64,000 nt of DNA from Dipteris shenzhenensis (Eukaryota > Polypodiophyta > Polypodiopsida > Gleicheniales), in assembly GCA_047967505.1 (NCBI GenBank), contig CM106540.1; one strand, given 5' to 3'. Position 1 is the first letter of the stretch. The number at the start of each line of letters is the position of its first letter. This document shows, piece by piece, positions 35,921-50,593 of this stretch. The notes beneath the pieces were generated by a model. The model was not told the DNA's origin. It saw nothing but the letters and a program-made list of their open reading frames with translations, and made no database searches. Made by a program: the position numbers and the translations under genes.

Positions 35921-35999
35921 GCAGGCCATCAGGCCACCGTAGGCAGAGGGGGGAGCTCACCAAGCAACCAGGAGCTCAACCCATATGGGTGAGTTTTCA

Positions 36000-36658
36000 A
36001 ACTCAACCACTCTTGGTTTTCTTAAACTTCAAGTATGTACTTTTCAGAGAAAAGCACATATCAGGAATTATATGTACACCCATATATTTCAAGACAATTG
36101 TCTCCATATTCTCTTCTGAAAGATCATCCACCTGATGCCATAGTAACAAAACAAAAAGTCACAAGATAATATTAAAAAGAGAGTAAAAATTTATGCTATC
36201 AACCTCATTAATGAAGCATTGTACAAATAAAAAATATAATGTACTTCTTTACTTTCACTTGAAGTCATGTTCATCTCCATGTTTACACCTTGAAGATCTT
36301 TTAAATTCTAATTCAATACTAAAATCAAAATATAAATATCTTGAATCATAAAAATGAAAATTCTAGTAAATAATACCTTGCATGCTTTCTTTTGGACTTT
36401 ATTGCTCCTTTGTACACCCTTTTGCTCCAGATGGCTTTTCATTTTTTCACTTACCTATGAAATGATACAAGATGTGGTATGAAAGAATTATATAACCATA
36501 CAAACTACTTTATATACAATACAAGACAAAGGCTTTTTAAGAGTATTGCATCAATGAAAACTCGTACCTTTCTTTTTCTTTTTTTCTAGATACCTCACTT
36601 GCAAAATCATCCGAATTTGATATGTGATCCTAAAAGTAAACAAAAATAAATTAGAAAA
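36000..36658. other. No recognisable gene
   Basis: AT-rich sequence with short homopolymer runs (TTTTTTCTTTTTTTCT near 36,575) and no conserved motif. Probably flank or 3' part of the TNP2-like element on the minus strand. Confidence 0.4.
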
Positions 36659-37178
36659 TTGAATTATAAACATATTTAAAAGAGGCAATAGTTTAAATTT
36701 GAAGACTTAATCATAATCATGTTTGAAAAGAATAGGTAATTCATACCCTATCTTGGTCTTTGGCGAATGCTCCTTCCTCTACTTCACATGTAGCTTTCCC
36801 ATGTAGCAACTCCGAAATTTTTTTGCAACGATTCAATTCTACATGGCCTTCGCAATAAGAATCCTTTATAGAAAATGTTCAAATTAGCTAGATGGTTTAT
36901 ATAAAACGTTATAAAACTTGAATGAGAAACATCTTTAAAAAGAGACAATAGTTCAAATTTGAAAACTTAATCATAATCATGTCTAAACAGAATAGGCAAT
37001 TCATACATTATCTTGGTTTTCAACGTATGCTCCTTCCTCTACTTCACACATATCTTTCTCATGTAGCAACTCAAAAAATGTTTTGTAACGATTCATATCT
37101 ACATGGCCTTCGCCATAAGAATCCTTTATAGAAAATGTTCAAATTAGTTAGATGGTTTATATAACACATGATTGAAAT
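36659..37178. repeat. 260-bp tandem duplication
   Basis: Two copies, 36,659-36,918 and 36,919-37,178. Exact offset landmarks: ATCCTTTATAGAAAATGTTC at 36,861 and 37,121. The copies share long near-identical stretches such as TGCTCCTTCCTCTACTTCAC and ACATGGCCTTCGC, with scattered differences. Confidence 0.9.
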
Positions 37179-38439
37179 GATGCAAAAGTCTCATTCTTAA
37201 ACAAAAAAAGAACATTATCTTATATTTCAAATGCATGAATAACCTTAGATGATGGGCATGCTTCTCCATAGTACTCTCCTCCAAATGAACTGGAATCCCC
37301 AGTAGACTATACCAAAGAATTAAATCCTATAAATAAGAAGTCATAGTTCTTAAATATAAAACTAATGAAATAAATATATGCTGTAAATGAATTAGAAATA
37401 AATATATGCTATAAATGAATTAGAGAACCATTAAAAGTAGTGATATACTCATACCTTCTCTAGAATTGGATCATTTATGGACTCATCCATAGAAGGAATG
37501 TATGGTTCAAGCTCCATGGTTCTCTACATAGTATCAATTAGATAGTAAAATTTAAGTAACTCTTAAATATCATTTTAATGTCTAGAAGAATGTCTCGAAA
37601 TATTTTTTACTTGCTGTAATATAACATCATCTAAAATAGCTTCTTTAAAAGTAGTACCAACCTCCTCAATAGATTGGCTCGTTGTTTGAGATCTACTTAT
37701 CGGATCCTATGGAACACAATAGCATATAATGATTAGCTCATATATACCTGTGCTATGATTTTAAGTATGAAAGTTTTACAAATAATGTCAAACAATTGAA
37801 AGGTCAACTTACTTTGTTCGTAACACTCCTTTTCCTGGTATACTTTCTACTTGATTGCTTTGAGGATACCTACCATCTATAAATGTCTTTCTGTCACCAA
37901 TTGTACTCCACTCCACTAAACTTCAAAGGAACAATTTCATGATGATGTGCATGAATGATGCCATTGATGGTATCTTGTTTGTCCTTTTTGTGTCGTAGAT
38001 CATTACCAATCGCTACTCCTCCAAACCATCTTCGTACACGATGGTAGTTATCTAGCAATAGAGAGTGTTGGTCCTTGAAGTACTTTTTCAAGAGCTCCTT
38101 GCCATAGAGTTTACTTTTATCTCTGCCACTCATCTTAGGTGGCCTAAAGACATCATCATAACTAGGTGTTAAAATTGCACTCGAGAATAGAATGGGAGAA
38201 ACTAGAGGCCCATCTTGCAAGGAAGCATGCTCCTTATCTTCTTTGAAAGACCCAATTTCTTGGTGCATCTGTAGGATCTCCTTTGCCAGCTATATAGAAA
38301 ACACATGTGTAATTTCATGAGGTAAGCGATAGTACAAAATTCTAAACATAGCATCGTATAAAACTAAAGTCAACCCATAACATAGTCCAAATATAGGTGC
38401 ATAACATGGAAATGCAAACAACGAAAAGTTTGAGCATAG

Positions 38440-38730
38440 TATAAATCAACCCCCTCTTTCTCCCACCCCCTAAAATCAGCCCCCCCACCCCCTCTCTTCA
38501 TTGCCTCTTTCATCCCATAGTCTGAATTCAGCCACCCATTTCTCACATCCCCTAAATTCAGCTATGCTTTCATCCCATTTCCTAAATTCAACCAACTCTT
38601 TCCTCTCATAGCCTTCCATCCCATAGCATAATCCTCTTCTTCTCCCATTCCATATCCCTTCATCTCATCCCTTAAATTCAAGCACTCATCTTCCTCTCCT
38701 ACCCTTTCTCCCCCCCCATCGCATACCCAT
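38440..38730. repeat. Degenerate CCCTAAATTCAG-type repeat
   Basis: A pyrimidine-rich stretch in which CCCTAAAATCAGC, TCTGAATTCAGCC, CCTAAATTCAGC, CCTAAATTCAACC and CTTAAATTCAAGC recur at intervals of about 30-40 bp, with C-runs between. It is not a telomere repeat: the unit spacing and the ATTCAG ending differ. Confidence 0.65.
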
Positions 38731-39920
38731 AAGAGATTACAAACATGAGTGTCTAATATAGAAAAGTCCAAGCATGGTACAAATACAAAATGAAAACATA
38801 AAAATGCATAACATAGTACAAATCTCCTACATTCTTCCTCCTTATCTTAAATATTTTGTCAGCATAAACGGACATACCTTTAATATCCTTAATCATTGAA
38901 TCCATGAGTCCAAGGAAACGTGGATTTTCCCTCATCATTTTCTCCAATGCTGCTACCATGTTCGCATTGCTACTAGCCATCTTTCACCTACATGAACATG
39001 ATTCAAATAGAGCAACTAAATGTAAGTATTAAATAAAAACATACATAAGGAAAAAATTATTTTTTAAAATCATATAACGACACATACCATATAATTTTTC
39101 ATCTGATTTCAATGATGTTATCTTCATGTCAAAGACAAAAATAGTAAGATTGCCACATGATAGGAGCTATCTTGGCTTTGCCCTTCATTATCATGTTCTT
39201 GGTTTTGATAACTTTCCATGTCTCCTTGATAGATATAAATAGCCACCAATCCTTCCATTCATTGTCTTCCATGATTACTTTCCATCTCTTTTCTCTAACA
39301 TAAAGCATATCCAACCCATGCTATTCTCACCTGCTTCATTGTGTAGTCAACAACTCTTACAAATGCATATTTAAGGCCATTTGGGGAGCATAATGCATCA
39401 AGGTGAGACTTCACTAGAAGAATATCATTCTCCTCTAGCCAAGGAGGAATGCATCCAACACAACCAGGATGGATCAGGCATGTTCTCAACCTTAAATCTT
39501 TAGTCTCATATGCAATGATATTATTCCCATGCTGTAAGGGAATAAACTTATGCAACAAAGACCTAATCCCATGTATATTGCAAAAATGTATTTTTGTAAA
39601 ACACTCATCCTAGTGGTTCTATCAATATCTAATCTTTCATTGCCTCTTTCAACCACAACGCGTTGTTTGTAGTAGTGTGCTCCAAAGAATAGTCATAACT
39701 CACCATTATGTTGAAAGGAAAAAAATGATGCTATCCATGCTTTCCAGTGTCCCGCATCTGATACGAATGTTGCATCTTCATCACATTTTATGACCACCTT
39801 ATCTTCGATCTTATAGACCTCTCCCTTAAAGAATTTTTTTTGGTACTCTATTACTCTTTCAATCTCAAAGTGGAGACATTGCTCTACATACCTTTTTTCT
39901 TCACTTGTTGCATATCTGCA

Positions 39921-40052
39921 TCTCGGCTTCTTTCTTGCTATGACAATAGCTTTTTCATTAATGATTATTTGGCAAGGATAGCTATATCTCGGCTTCTTTC
40001 TTGCTATGGCAATATCTTTTTCATCAATGATTCTTTTGCAAGGATAGCTTTT
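39921..40052 (-). repeat. 66-bp in-frame tandem duplication in the TNP2-like frame
   Basis: TCTCGGCTTCTTTCTTGCTA at 39,921 recurs at 39,987. Each copy encodes on the minus strand a 22-residue unit of the form YPC, II-EK, IARKKPR. The frame is kept. Confidence 0.85.
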
Positions 40053-42509
40053 GGCATGCATTGTAGTAGATAAACTCCATAAGTGTTTGGCCTTTTCAAT
40101 GGATAAAACATGGAGTAATCCTATGGAATGCCATTGAGGACAGACATAACATCCATCTTTATCCAGTAAATAACCATTTGGCACCAAAAGAACTCCATGA
40201 AACTCTTTCAACATTCTTTGGTGATGAAAAAGTCGATCAGCATCTTTTAGAACATGTAGAAACATCCATGTGAACAACCTTCTTCGATGGTAGTTTGCAT
40301 ATGAAATCTCATTGTCCTTGTTATTTGTTTTGATGTTCATGTATGTTGAGACCATACATTCATATATGTAACACCATAACCCATCGTGCCTGCCATGTCA
40401 TAAAATATCATCAAGAAATTCTCCAAAGCTTGTATTCATGAATCACAACGTGAACATATAGTTTATAAGTAAGAATGTTTAAGGAGAAAGGGATTGTGTA
40501 ATGTAGTAAAACTTCAAGAGTTTGCAAATCGTCATACTTGCAACATGCTCTAATGGTGATGAGTTTGATCCAATGAGCTCTTTTGATATAACTCTCCAAA
40601 AAGCAAGGAATACTCTCAAAGTGTTTGTCTTCTTGAGACCAACCATTATTACGGGTGTAATTATAGAAAGCATGGGCAATATATATGATTAAGTACCCAA
40701 ATCATAGAGTTTCTTGGGAATGTCTTTGACTTCGCACAAAACAAGGCAAGCACCATTGCACAAACTTTTGATTTTCTTCTGCATTGTAGCTCTCATGATA
40801 CTTGCTAGGAAACCTTGGCCATCAACCGTATCGACTGGAGTAAGGTGTGACTTTTGCCATTCTATGTGTTACATCATCAATTTCTTTTTTGACTCTATTA
40901 TCAACATCTCTCATCAAATAACTGATATACTTTGAAAATAGATTCAATGCCAAGATGTGCATACAATCAAATACCAAGGTGAGAGATAAGTCAAACCCAT
41001 ATAGATCATATAGTCTCCATAAGCATGATCTACCTGAAAAATTTGCCTCCTTGAGAATGTCTTCATATTGAGTTTGAGTGCTTGCTCGCTTTGTACAAAT
41101 CAACTCTTGCAACATACCTTCTGTAGATCTTTTCATTGGAGCATATCTAAATTGCAACCTATTCTGATCACATAGGTATCTATTTGAACCTTCACTTTCC
41201 AAAGTGGCTATAGGCTTGTCTCTATGACAAAAATATTGGCTGCCATCTTTAAAGGATCCGGTTTTACATTGAGCTGGATGGTCTCCAGTCACCATCATAA
41301 GCACAACATGTGCCTTGAAGGTTTAATTAAAAGAGTCACCACATCCAAAGATATATGACACTGGATAATTGTATTGTACCTCAATTCCTTGCATGAGCAG
41401 ACTTTCCAACTCATCTATAAAAGGTTTCATAAAAATGTGGAAAAGTTTGTTTAAGCCGCCAATAACTTTTTTGCAACAACTGAATGGAATAAACAATATA
41501 GGTATTACTCCAACCAAAGATTTCTTCCCGCAATTGAGAACCTTGACCTTGACAACACCACAATTCTTTTGGGTTGTCTTTGATGCTTGGAAAGCATCCC
41601 AATGTAATAAGAGAGCAAAATTATGTGGATCTCCCTATAGATTTAAATAAAGACACATTTAGAATACAACACTATATGGCATACTTGATCATAAATTCAT
41701 TGAGACTACATATGGTGTATGATTTAAAAAATGTACCTTGCAAAGTCTTTGGGGACCTTGTATTGGAGCTTGACAAGTCTTGCAAACAAGTTTGTACATT
41801 TTCTCATGTTCATTCTAACCCTCTAGAAGTGCTTATGACTTTAGTGAAGGAGGCCATGTTCTATAAGCTTGTTTGCAATAGGCATTCTCGCATACCACAG
41901 GCAACTCAAATTCTGATTTTGGATCCCAAAACTCTTTGACGCTTTTGCATTTCTCACCATCCCAAAAATCATAAATTCTAATACTATCATTAGAATTATT
42001 TGGTACCATCCATTTGTCTTTATTTCTCCACATTTCCAAAAAGTCATAGCATAAATATCTACTTTTTGTAAGAGATTTCAGCTGCTTATCGGAATATAGT
42101 CAAAGCTTAACATATCCTTTCTAGGCATTTGACATTTTGCACATTTCTCACAATAGGTACCACAATATGCTTTAATTTTCTCTTGCCTATAACATTGCTG
42201 TTGCATTAACATTCAAGAGTATCACCACTATAAAGTTGAGGAGCATGTACATAATCTTCTTTTCCTTGGCATATTATCTATCGCATGGAATCCACCATAC
42301 CAAGCCTTGTAAACATGGTACTTAATTTCTCCCAACATGTAGGAATATTTATCCCACCTAGGCTTCCATCCCATGTTTGTGGCAATTGGACTAATAGTTT
42401 ACCCAAGCTTGGTCTATCTCTTTTTTCATGTGCTCTAGACATAGTACCACCCATATCTCCGAATAGGATTGTAAGCATACTATCTTGAAACTCCACTGAA
42501 GCGGGGCCA

Positions 42510-43190
42510 AATACATTATCTTGGCCACCACAGATTACTTCACCGAGTGGGTAGAAGGGAAAGCCATCGTAAGGCAGATGCAAGATCCACCACTAAAATC
42601 TTATACGAGCAAGTTATCACGCGGTTCGGATGTCTGTTAGAGCTAGTTCGGCTTGTCGGTCATTGGCGACAAGTACTTTGTGAAGAAGAAGATGACGGAG
42701 GCCCTCAGTACAATCTGCTAGTACGATCGCAAAAAGAGCAAGGGGTGCATCCATTTCTCAAAAATTATTGAGCCAAAAATGGAAAAGCCTAGCACGGGCC
42801 CTCCAATGGTTAACACAAGTTAGACACACGGACCACCACCAGTCGGTAGTGGCAAACATCTTGTTGAGGTTGGCAGAACCTTAGGTCACGAACTGGGCCT
42901 CAAAACACATGGAGAGGTCATCAGCAACCCAATGCTGCACATGCCAATTCTTTATCATATGCAGCAGCAACAACCGCCTATCGGCTATGGGTTGGCTGAC
43001 AAGTTAGCCATAGGACCGGCACCAGCAGATCAAGAAGAAGCTGAGGTCAAACCAAAGTGAGCAAGAATAGAGCCTAGCACCACTCCGATCAACCATCCCA
43101 CGCAACCTGACCCAAGTCAGTTGCTCGCACAGTATGAGGATCACTAGCAGCAGGCATTCCTATGCCGTCAGTTACGCCTCGAGCAATTGG
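42510..43190 (+). pseudogene. Gypsy integrase scrap fused to the unrecognised repeat-family ORF
   Basis: 42,510-42,570 reads YIILATTDYFTEWVEGKAIV, homologous to the integrase at about 10,835-10,890. By about 42,690 the sequence has switched to a relative of 14,420-14,960: shared blocks include the KK-KGC/KCKGH region, a WLTQV-like block, PPI-Y/F-LA near 42,975, and SQLLAQYED near 43,120-43,140 (compare SHLLDQYED at 14,876). Stops and frameshifts throughout. This second copy shows that both parts belong to dispersed, recombining members of one family. Confidence 0.6.
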
Positions 43191-43990
43191 ATCCTCAAGA
43201 CAAGGGAAAAAGTGTATAGGGCTTCGCCATTTGGGATTCTCGTCAATAGGTGGTCGGCTAGGACATGGGTCTTCCCCTTTCATACAACGACTGTGAAATC
43301 GAACTCCAAGAGGATTAGCATCCACCTGGTGATGCATCCCATCATGCATGGCTTGTTGATCAAGTAGAACAATGCTAGGTGTAAGCATGATTGAGTGGAC
43401 CAAAAAGTAGTGTCCATGGACACTGCTATGAGGGACTAATTTAGGGTGCCCAAAGCATAGGTGGACAAATATATTGTGCTTTTAATCCTTCTTATATTTT
43501 AAAAGCACTAGAAGCACTATTCTTTTTGCCAATGTAATTTTAGCAAAGTTGGAAGCATCTATATGAACATGGAATATTATCCCAGTTAGGTGCTCTCAAC
43601 ACTAGTGTAGTGGCCAGGGCTAGTCTGAGGGTTTCAAATGATTTCTGGAATTCCTCAGTCCACTCAAAGGGTACTACTAACTAGTAGCTTGTATAAGGGG
43701 AGGGCTATGTTTGCATAGAACAAGATGAACCTTTTGTCGTAGCCCGTGTGGCCAGTAAATTGTTGTACTCCCTTAGCATTGGTAGGGGGTGGTAATCCCA
43801 AGATGAGTTTGATTTTGTTGTGGTCCATGGAGATTCCCTTCTAGGACACATTGTGGCCAAGAATTACACCATGTTTGACCTAGAATTGGCACTTAAGAGG
43901 ATTCAGGGATATGCGGTATAACTGGCACTTTTCCAAGATGAGTCTTAGGTATTTCAAGTGATCATCCCTGTTGGTTCAGAGCCTTGAAGC
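43190..43990 (-). pseudogene. Ty3/gypsy RT-RNase H fragment (copy of 9,541-10,300)
   Basis: The reverse complement aligns with the 6-12 kb gypsy: DDHLKYLRLILEKCQLYRIS near 43,950, the NGISMDHNKIKLIL-like block near 43,830, TGHTGYD near 43,750, FETLRLALATTLVLRAPNW near 43,600, and CMMGCITRWMLILLEFDF plus GKTHVLADHLL near 43,350-43,240. The RNase H centre (homologue of about 9,985-10,160) is missing. It meets the plus-strand fragment of the same family head to head at about 43,190. Confidence 0.75.
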
Positions 43991-44511
43991 TCATCCTCAT
44001 GGGGGAGGACTCTTTAGTCCTAAGGTTAATCTAGGGTCATCTGATTCGCTGGGTGGTGCAATCACAAGCAATGGGATTGGCCCATGCAATTGAATGTGCT
44101 CGATTGGTCGACCTACATGCCATCTTACATGGCGGGTGGTTGTGACGTCTGAAGGACCTCGAGGGTTCTTCGTACCTCTTGCCTATGTGCACGACTATCT
44201 TCACTGACTTGTGATCTCAGAGGTGATGAGAGTCAGTTGCTTAGATAATAGAGTAGGATTAGATGCAGGTTATGGTTAGTTGTGATCTCCTACGAGGAGC
44301 TTTGTAGCGATTGTGTGTCATGATCACAATTGTGTGTCATGATCAATTAGCAAGCCTTTGTGGCTACCTTTGTGGCTCAATCTTTTGTATACTGCAACAA
44401 ACCCTGCAGGGGTGCGCAATCATCTATCTAAGTTTTGTTTTGCATCACATGTGATCTTTGTCACACGAAATCTTTTGTTATCTCAGACCGGTTCTTTGTT
44501 TTTACCTACAG

Positions 44512-44524
44512 TGGTATCAGAGCC
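44512..44524 (+). promoter_or_regulatory. Copia primer-binding site for initiator Met tRNA
   Basis: TGGTATCAGAGCC is the classic plant copia primer-binding site (complement of the initiator tRNA-Met 3' end). It lies one base after ...TTTTTACCTACA, which has the CA end expected of a 5' LTR. The LTR therefore probably ends at 44,510; its start is not certain, perhaps near 44,150 (TGTGACGTCT). Confidence 0.8.
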
Positions 44525-44701
44525 ATGTCAAGCTCTAGTGTGTGGTATTTTGCATGCATGTCTCCCGTTCCTCGGTGCTATGGTGGTCGAACATCTGGAT
44601 TGTGAAGAAATGATAGACCAAACAACACAGTCAGAGAACATCTCTTCATATACTTGTAGAGGCCAGCTTCCGAGTCCTTCTCAATCCTCAAAGACTGTGA
44701 A

Positions 44702-45330
44702 ATGGATGTGACCAGAAAGGATAAGCATGGAGCTATCTTTGTAATGTTCAATGGAAAAAATCTTGCATTGTGGTAGGTAGCCACACGTTTGCTGTTCATG
44801 CAAAAGGGTTTGTGGCAATTGGTGGTCGGTACTGAGAAGAAGCCAAAAGAATGCTCCACTAAAGCTGATAAAATATCGCTTTGGGAGCAGAGAGATTAGA
44901 AGGTAGTCAATTTCATGGGAAGAGCTCTTGGACTTGATTATTTCCATCACCTTGATGTCAGTAAGTCAGCTGCAGAGAATTAGGTTACTCTAGAAACACT
45001 TTTCAATGTTAAAATGAAGCATTCAAAGTCTAATTTAAAGCAAGATTTGTTTGATCTTCAAATGGATGAATCAAAGAACTTGGGGTATTTCTAAATCAAA
45101 TGCAAGCTCTCCTCAAACAGCTTAGTGATCTTGGAGCTAAAGTGGAGGAGTCTACCCATAGAGTAGTATGGAGAGATAATCTGAATTTTACGTCTTGATG
45201 ATGATCTGGACTTCCTCGACTGTGTGGCAATGCTTATGAGTGAGGAGAAGCGAACCAGTTTGTCTATCTACACCACAAGAGCTTACTCAACCAGCAAGAA
45301 AAAGAAGAAAACCATGCAAGATACTCGACC
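44702..45330 (+). pseudogene. Ty1/copia gag relic
   Basis: Starting at the ATG about 180 bp after the primer-binding site, the plus strand gives GAIFVMFNGKNLALW (the usual FxGxNFxxW start of plant copia gag), then LWEQRD, VTLETLFNVKMKHSKSNLKQDLFDLQMDE, then LSS--SLVILELK. Multiple stops. The zinc knuckle and pol are missing or unrecognised; sequence to 46,250 has no identifiable domain. Confidence 0.6.
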
Positions 45331-46257
45331 CTGTTCTTCCTAGGGAAGAGATGGTCATTTAAACTAGATCAAAGGCAAAACAATCAATCAACAATGGTTT
45401 GACAAATATTTACTTATATTGTTTCAAACTAGTGATACAATCAAATACAATGCTAAGGCAGCTCACCTGTGCATTTGCCATACCACGAGGCTATGGGCTT
45501 GAGCAGGCATATTAGCAAAACTTGCATGAAGTTCCGGCAAGGCGAAAATTGATAGAAGAGCTAGAGAGCTAGGAATTTCTCCAAGAGCATATTGTAGCCA
45601 TTTTTGGGAGGGGAAGGGGGAGGAAGCTTAAGAAGTGGTTGGCTGTGGTGGAAGAATACATACAACGAGAGGTAGGGGGTTGCCATTATTGATAGAAATA
45701 TGTTCATCATGAAGTGCTCGAGCTAGGTCTTGGTTCTCGGTAACCAACACGCTTGATGCTCACAATATCTTTTTGGTGCAATTGACGTTGGTAAAAGGAA
45801 GAGGAAATGTTGCACTAAGGGCTTTTTTATGGGTCAAAAATCGAGCATATTCATGTTCGACCATCACTTCTAGGTGCACAAATTTGCCTAGAAGAGTTGA
45901 GGATAGCTAAGGAGCTTGAGTTGCCAAGAAGAACGGTATCCCCTCCTCTATTAGTCCTTTACAGTGGATGTCAAGAATTGCTGCATTGGATGGAGACCCA
46001 ATACTCAAAACCAAAGGAGGAACCAGGAGCTCTACCAAACTGGAGCCGAGAATTGGCTAAAGATTGATGCTGCAAAGGTAGAGAACATTGCTATAAGGAA
46101 ATTAATCGATGCACTGGTGTATGTGGGCAAAAGATGATGTTGGGGGAGGGAGCTCTTTGGAAATGCAACAAGGACAGGACTCAAGCAATTCTTTTACTAC
46201 ATCAAGATGTGATACAACGAGAGAAAATGTATTAAAAAGCATAGCCTGTCACTTTCA

Positions 46258-46296
46258 CAGAGAGAGAGAGAAAAGAGAGAGAGAGAGAGAGAGATG
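46258..46296. repeat. (GA)n microsatellite
   Basis: AGAGAGAGAGAGAAAAGAGAGAGAGAG... about 39 bp, one AAAA interruption. Confidence 0.93.
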
Positions 46297-46479
46297 CAAT
46301 GCAATAAAAAAAAAATTGCAATGAAATGCTCTTAGTCTAGATTAAATGTTAAAGCTTTTCAAAGGTTGAGATTCATTAAAAGACCTCAAATTTTATTATG
46401 TGAAATTAAAGGTAACCTCTAATCCCAAGTTTGAGAGCCAGTGGAGCGGGTCTCTGATGCATCTATGACTAGTCATGTT

Positions 46480-49100
<2,621 letters not shown>

Positions 49101-49130
49101 CGTGTTTGTTTGTGTTCTTTTTTTCCCTAG

Positions 49131-50593
49131 TTGCACCCGGTGTGTCTGCGTTTGGGACTCCTAGTAGACCTCCAAAGGAGAATCTTCTAAAGAAAGTGTC
49201 ATCTTGTATTCGAAATATTGGTGTCCAATTCATTGGAACATTGTTAGAGTATAGGCTTCGGTTGTTGTATCAGGTTTTTTTGCCGATATTCTCGTTGGCA
49301 AAGAGAACCCAAACTCCATGTGGCTCTGTGTCAATTTTAGAGCTTTTCAAGATGCCATCAGCACTGTTCACCAAACCATCGAGAATGTTGCAGGTACCTG
49401 AGCATATTTCAACTATCATGCCTGGTTTTAAACATAGTGTTTGGTGCAGACCTGATGTGCTCTTTGGATCTTTTGCTATTGCAATTGTTTTACTGCAAGT
49501 TTTATGTCTTTTGTCAATAGCTTTTAGAATGAGTGGTTCTTCCGTTAGTATATAAAAAATCTCCATATTATGAATATCCTTTGATGCATTGGTGTAGAAC
49601 AAATGTGGAACACTTTGTTTTGATGGTGGTTGACGAAGGTAGTTTTCATTAAGGTAGTCAATGTCTACTTAGTGTGTTCACCAGTTCTAATGCGATTAAG
49701 TATGTCAATGAACGTATTGTTATTTTGATGCATTGGTATTTTTAACTCAAATAGAAGAACGTTTTCATTCCAATAGAATGACATAGTTGTAGATCTTGAT
49801 GATTGTTCCATGAATATCCATGAATCTTTTATTGGGCTAGCTTGACAAAGATCACCACAAAGAATTATGTCAAGGCTACCAAATGGCAGGAGGGGATTGT
49901 GTTTGATTTCCCGAAGGCGCATATCAGTAGTGATCAGAGTGATGTGTCCGATTATGGAAACCTTGCCAAAAACAACAAGTTCAATGTCCTTGTATAGTTG
50001 AGACAGTTCTTGTAACTTCTCTGCTGAAAGGCTTGTGTAATGGGATGCCATAAGTGGTAGAAGCAGTGCAGAATGTATTGTTGTACCGCCAATGTTGTAC
50101 GCTGCTTTGCCGGTGTATGCAAGAAGGAGAACTTTTTGCTCACTTTTTGTAGGTCTATATTTTCTGTTTGCACGTGTGAGTAATGCCTCAAAAGAGCTTG
50201 CACAATTAGCAACATCACATATGTTTTACCCATCCCTGCATTTCCTGTCAAGAAAAGATGGATTGCTTTTGATGGGTTTTTTCTCTTCTTCAGCATTATG
50301 TCGTGCAAAATGAGACGTTGCTCATTGTTTAGTTTTCTCAAGGTGTTGTAGTATTCATTATTAGGAGACAATCTGTATGCTGTTTTCGACTTATTTTTGA
50401 GTTCGAGCGGCTTTAAGTCGAGTTTGCATGTCAACCGCGAGGTCGTATGTGTTGGTGTCTCTAAGTGGACATGTTGCGGATGATGTGGAGGTAGTCGTGG
50501 TATTTGATGACTTTGCAGGAAATGTAGGAATGATTTTGTAGAATTTTGATTTGTTTGTTTCGATGGTGTTTTTGTTGATGTTGAACATGTCAT
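49131..50593 (-). pseudogene. Helitron Pif1-type helicase, Walker B mutated, C-terminus absent
   Basis: Superfamily 1 helicase part of the RepHel protein, which would unwind DNA during rolling-circle transposition. Walker A is intact: FLTGNAGMGKTYVM near 50,250. Walker B should read I-D-E-V-S-M; the minus strand at about 49,965 reads VVFGKVSIIG (GGC AAG in place of an Asp and a Glu codon), so both acidic residues are lost. Next come PFGSLDIILCGDLCQASPI near 49,890-49,840, then KPGMIVEI and DGLVNSADGI (49,430-49,370), then after a frame change TPIFRIQDDTFF and RFSFGGLLGVPNADTPG to about 49,131, where GG|GTGCAAC may be an intron donor. The usual final exon (QFPLQP...HRSQGLS...TALSR) does not follow on this strand. 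Confidence 0.8.

Larger units (their letters stand above)
37894..42583 (-). pseudogene. TNP2-like (CACTA-superfamily) transposase region, decayed
   Basis: Minus-strand frames in series. 42,583-41,840: YDFWDGEKCKSVKEFW, then CKTCQAP. About 41,600-41,320: LHWDAFQASKTTQKNCGVV, then GVIPILFIPF, and a frame with LFHIFMKPFIDELESLL. 41,304-40,822: GDHPAQCKTGSFKDGSQYFC, then FDCMHILALNLFSKYISYL. 40,700-40,380: YYITQSLSPLNILTY, then KLWRIS. 40,355-39,693: a frame with a 22-residue internal duplication. The D-x-MH and WDAFQ-like patterns and the C-terminal block resemble TNP2-type transposases, closer to the non-canonical (Plavaka-like) branch than to the TNP2 at 55-58 kb. Further same-strand frames at 38,980-38,753 and 38,268-37,894 (NYHRVRRWFGGVAIGND) may be an accessory protein. 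No terminal inverted repeat was found; the upstream end is replaced by gypsy sequence near 42,510. Confidence 0.5.

Noticed and set aside
35400-35963. Overlapping 187- and 164-codon minus-strand Pro/Leu/Ser-rich frames
   Set aside because: Low-complexity translation of the purine-rich tract, no start context or domain.
36000-37860. Additional exons of the TNP2-like transposase
   Set aside because: No conserved block could be read; only AT-rich sequence and the 260-bp duplication.
38440-38730. Interstitial telomere repeat (CCCTAAA)n
   Set aside because: CCCTAAA occurs but not in tandem 7-bp units; the repeat unit is longer and ends ATTCAG.
49106-49555. 149-codon plus-strand frame with hydrophobic character
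   Set aside because: Antisense shadow of the Helitron helicase motifs on the minus strand.
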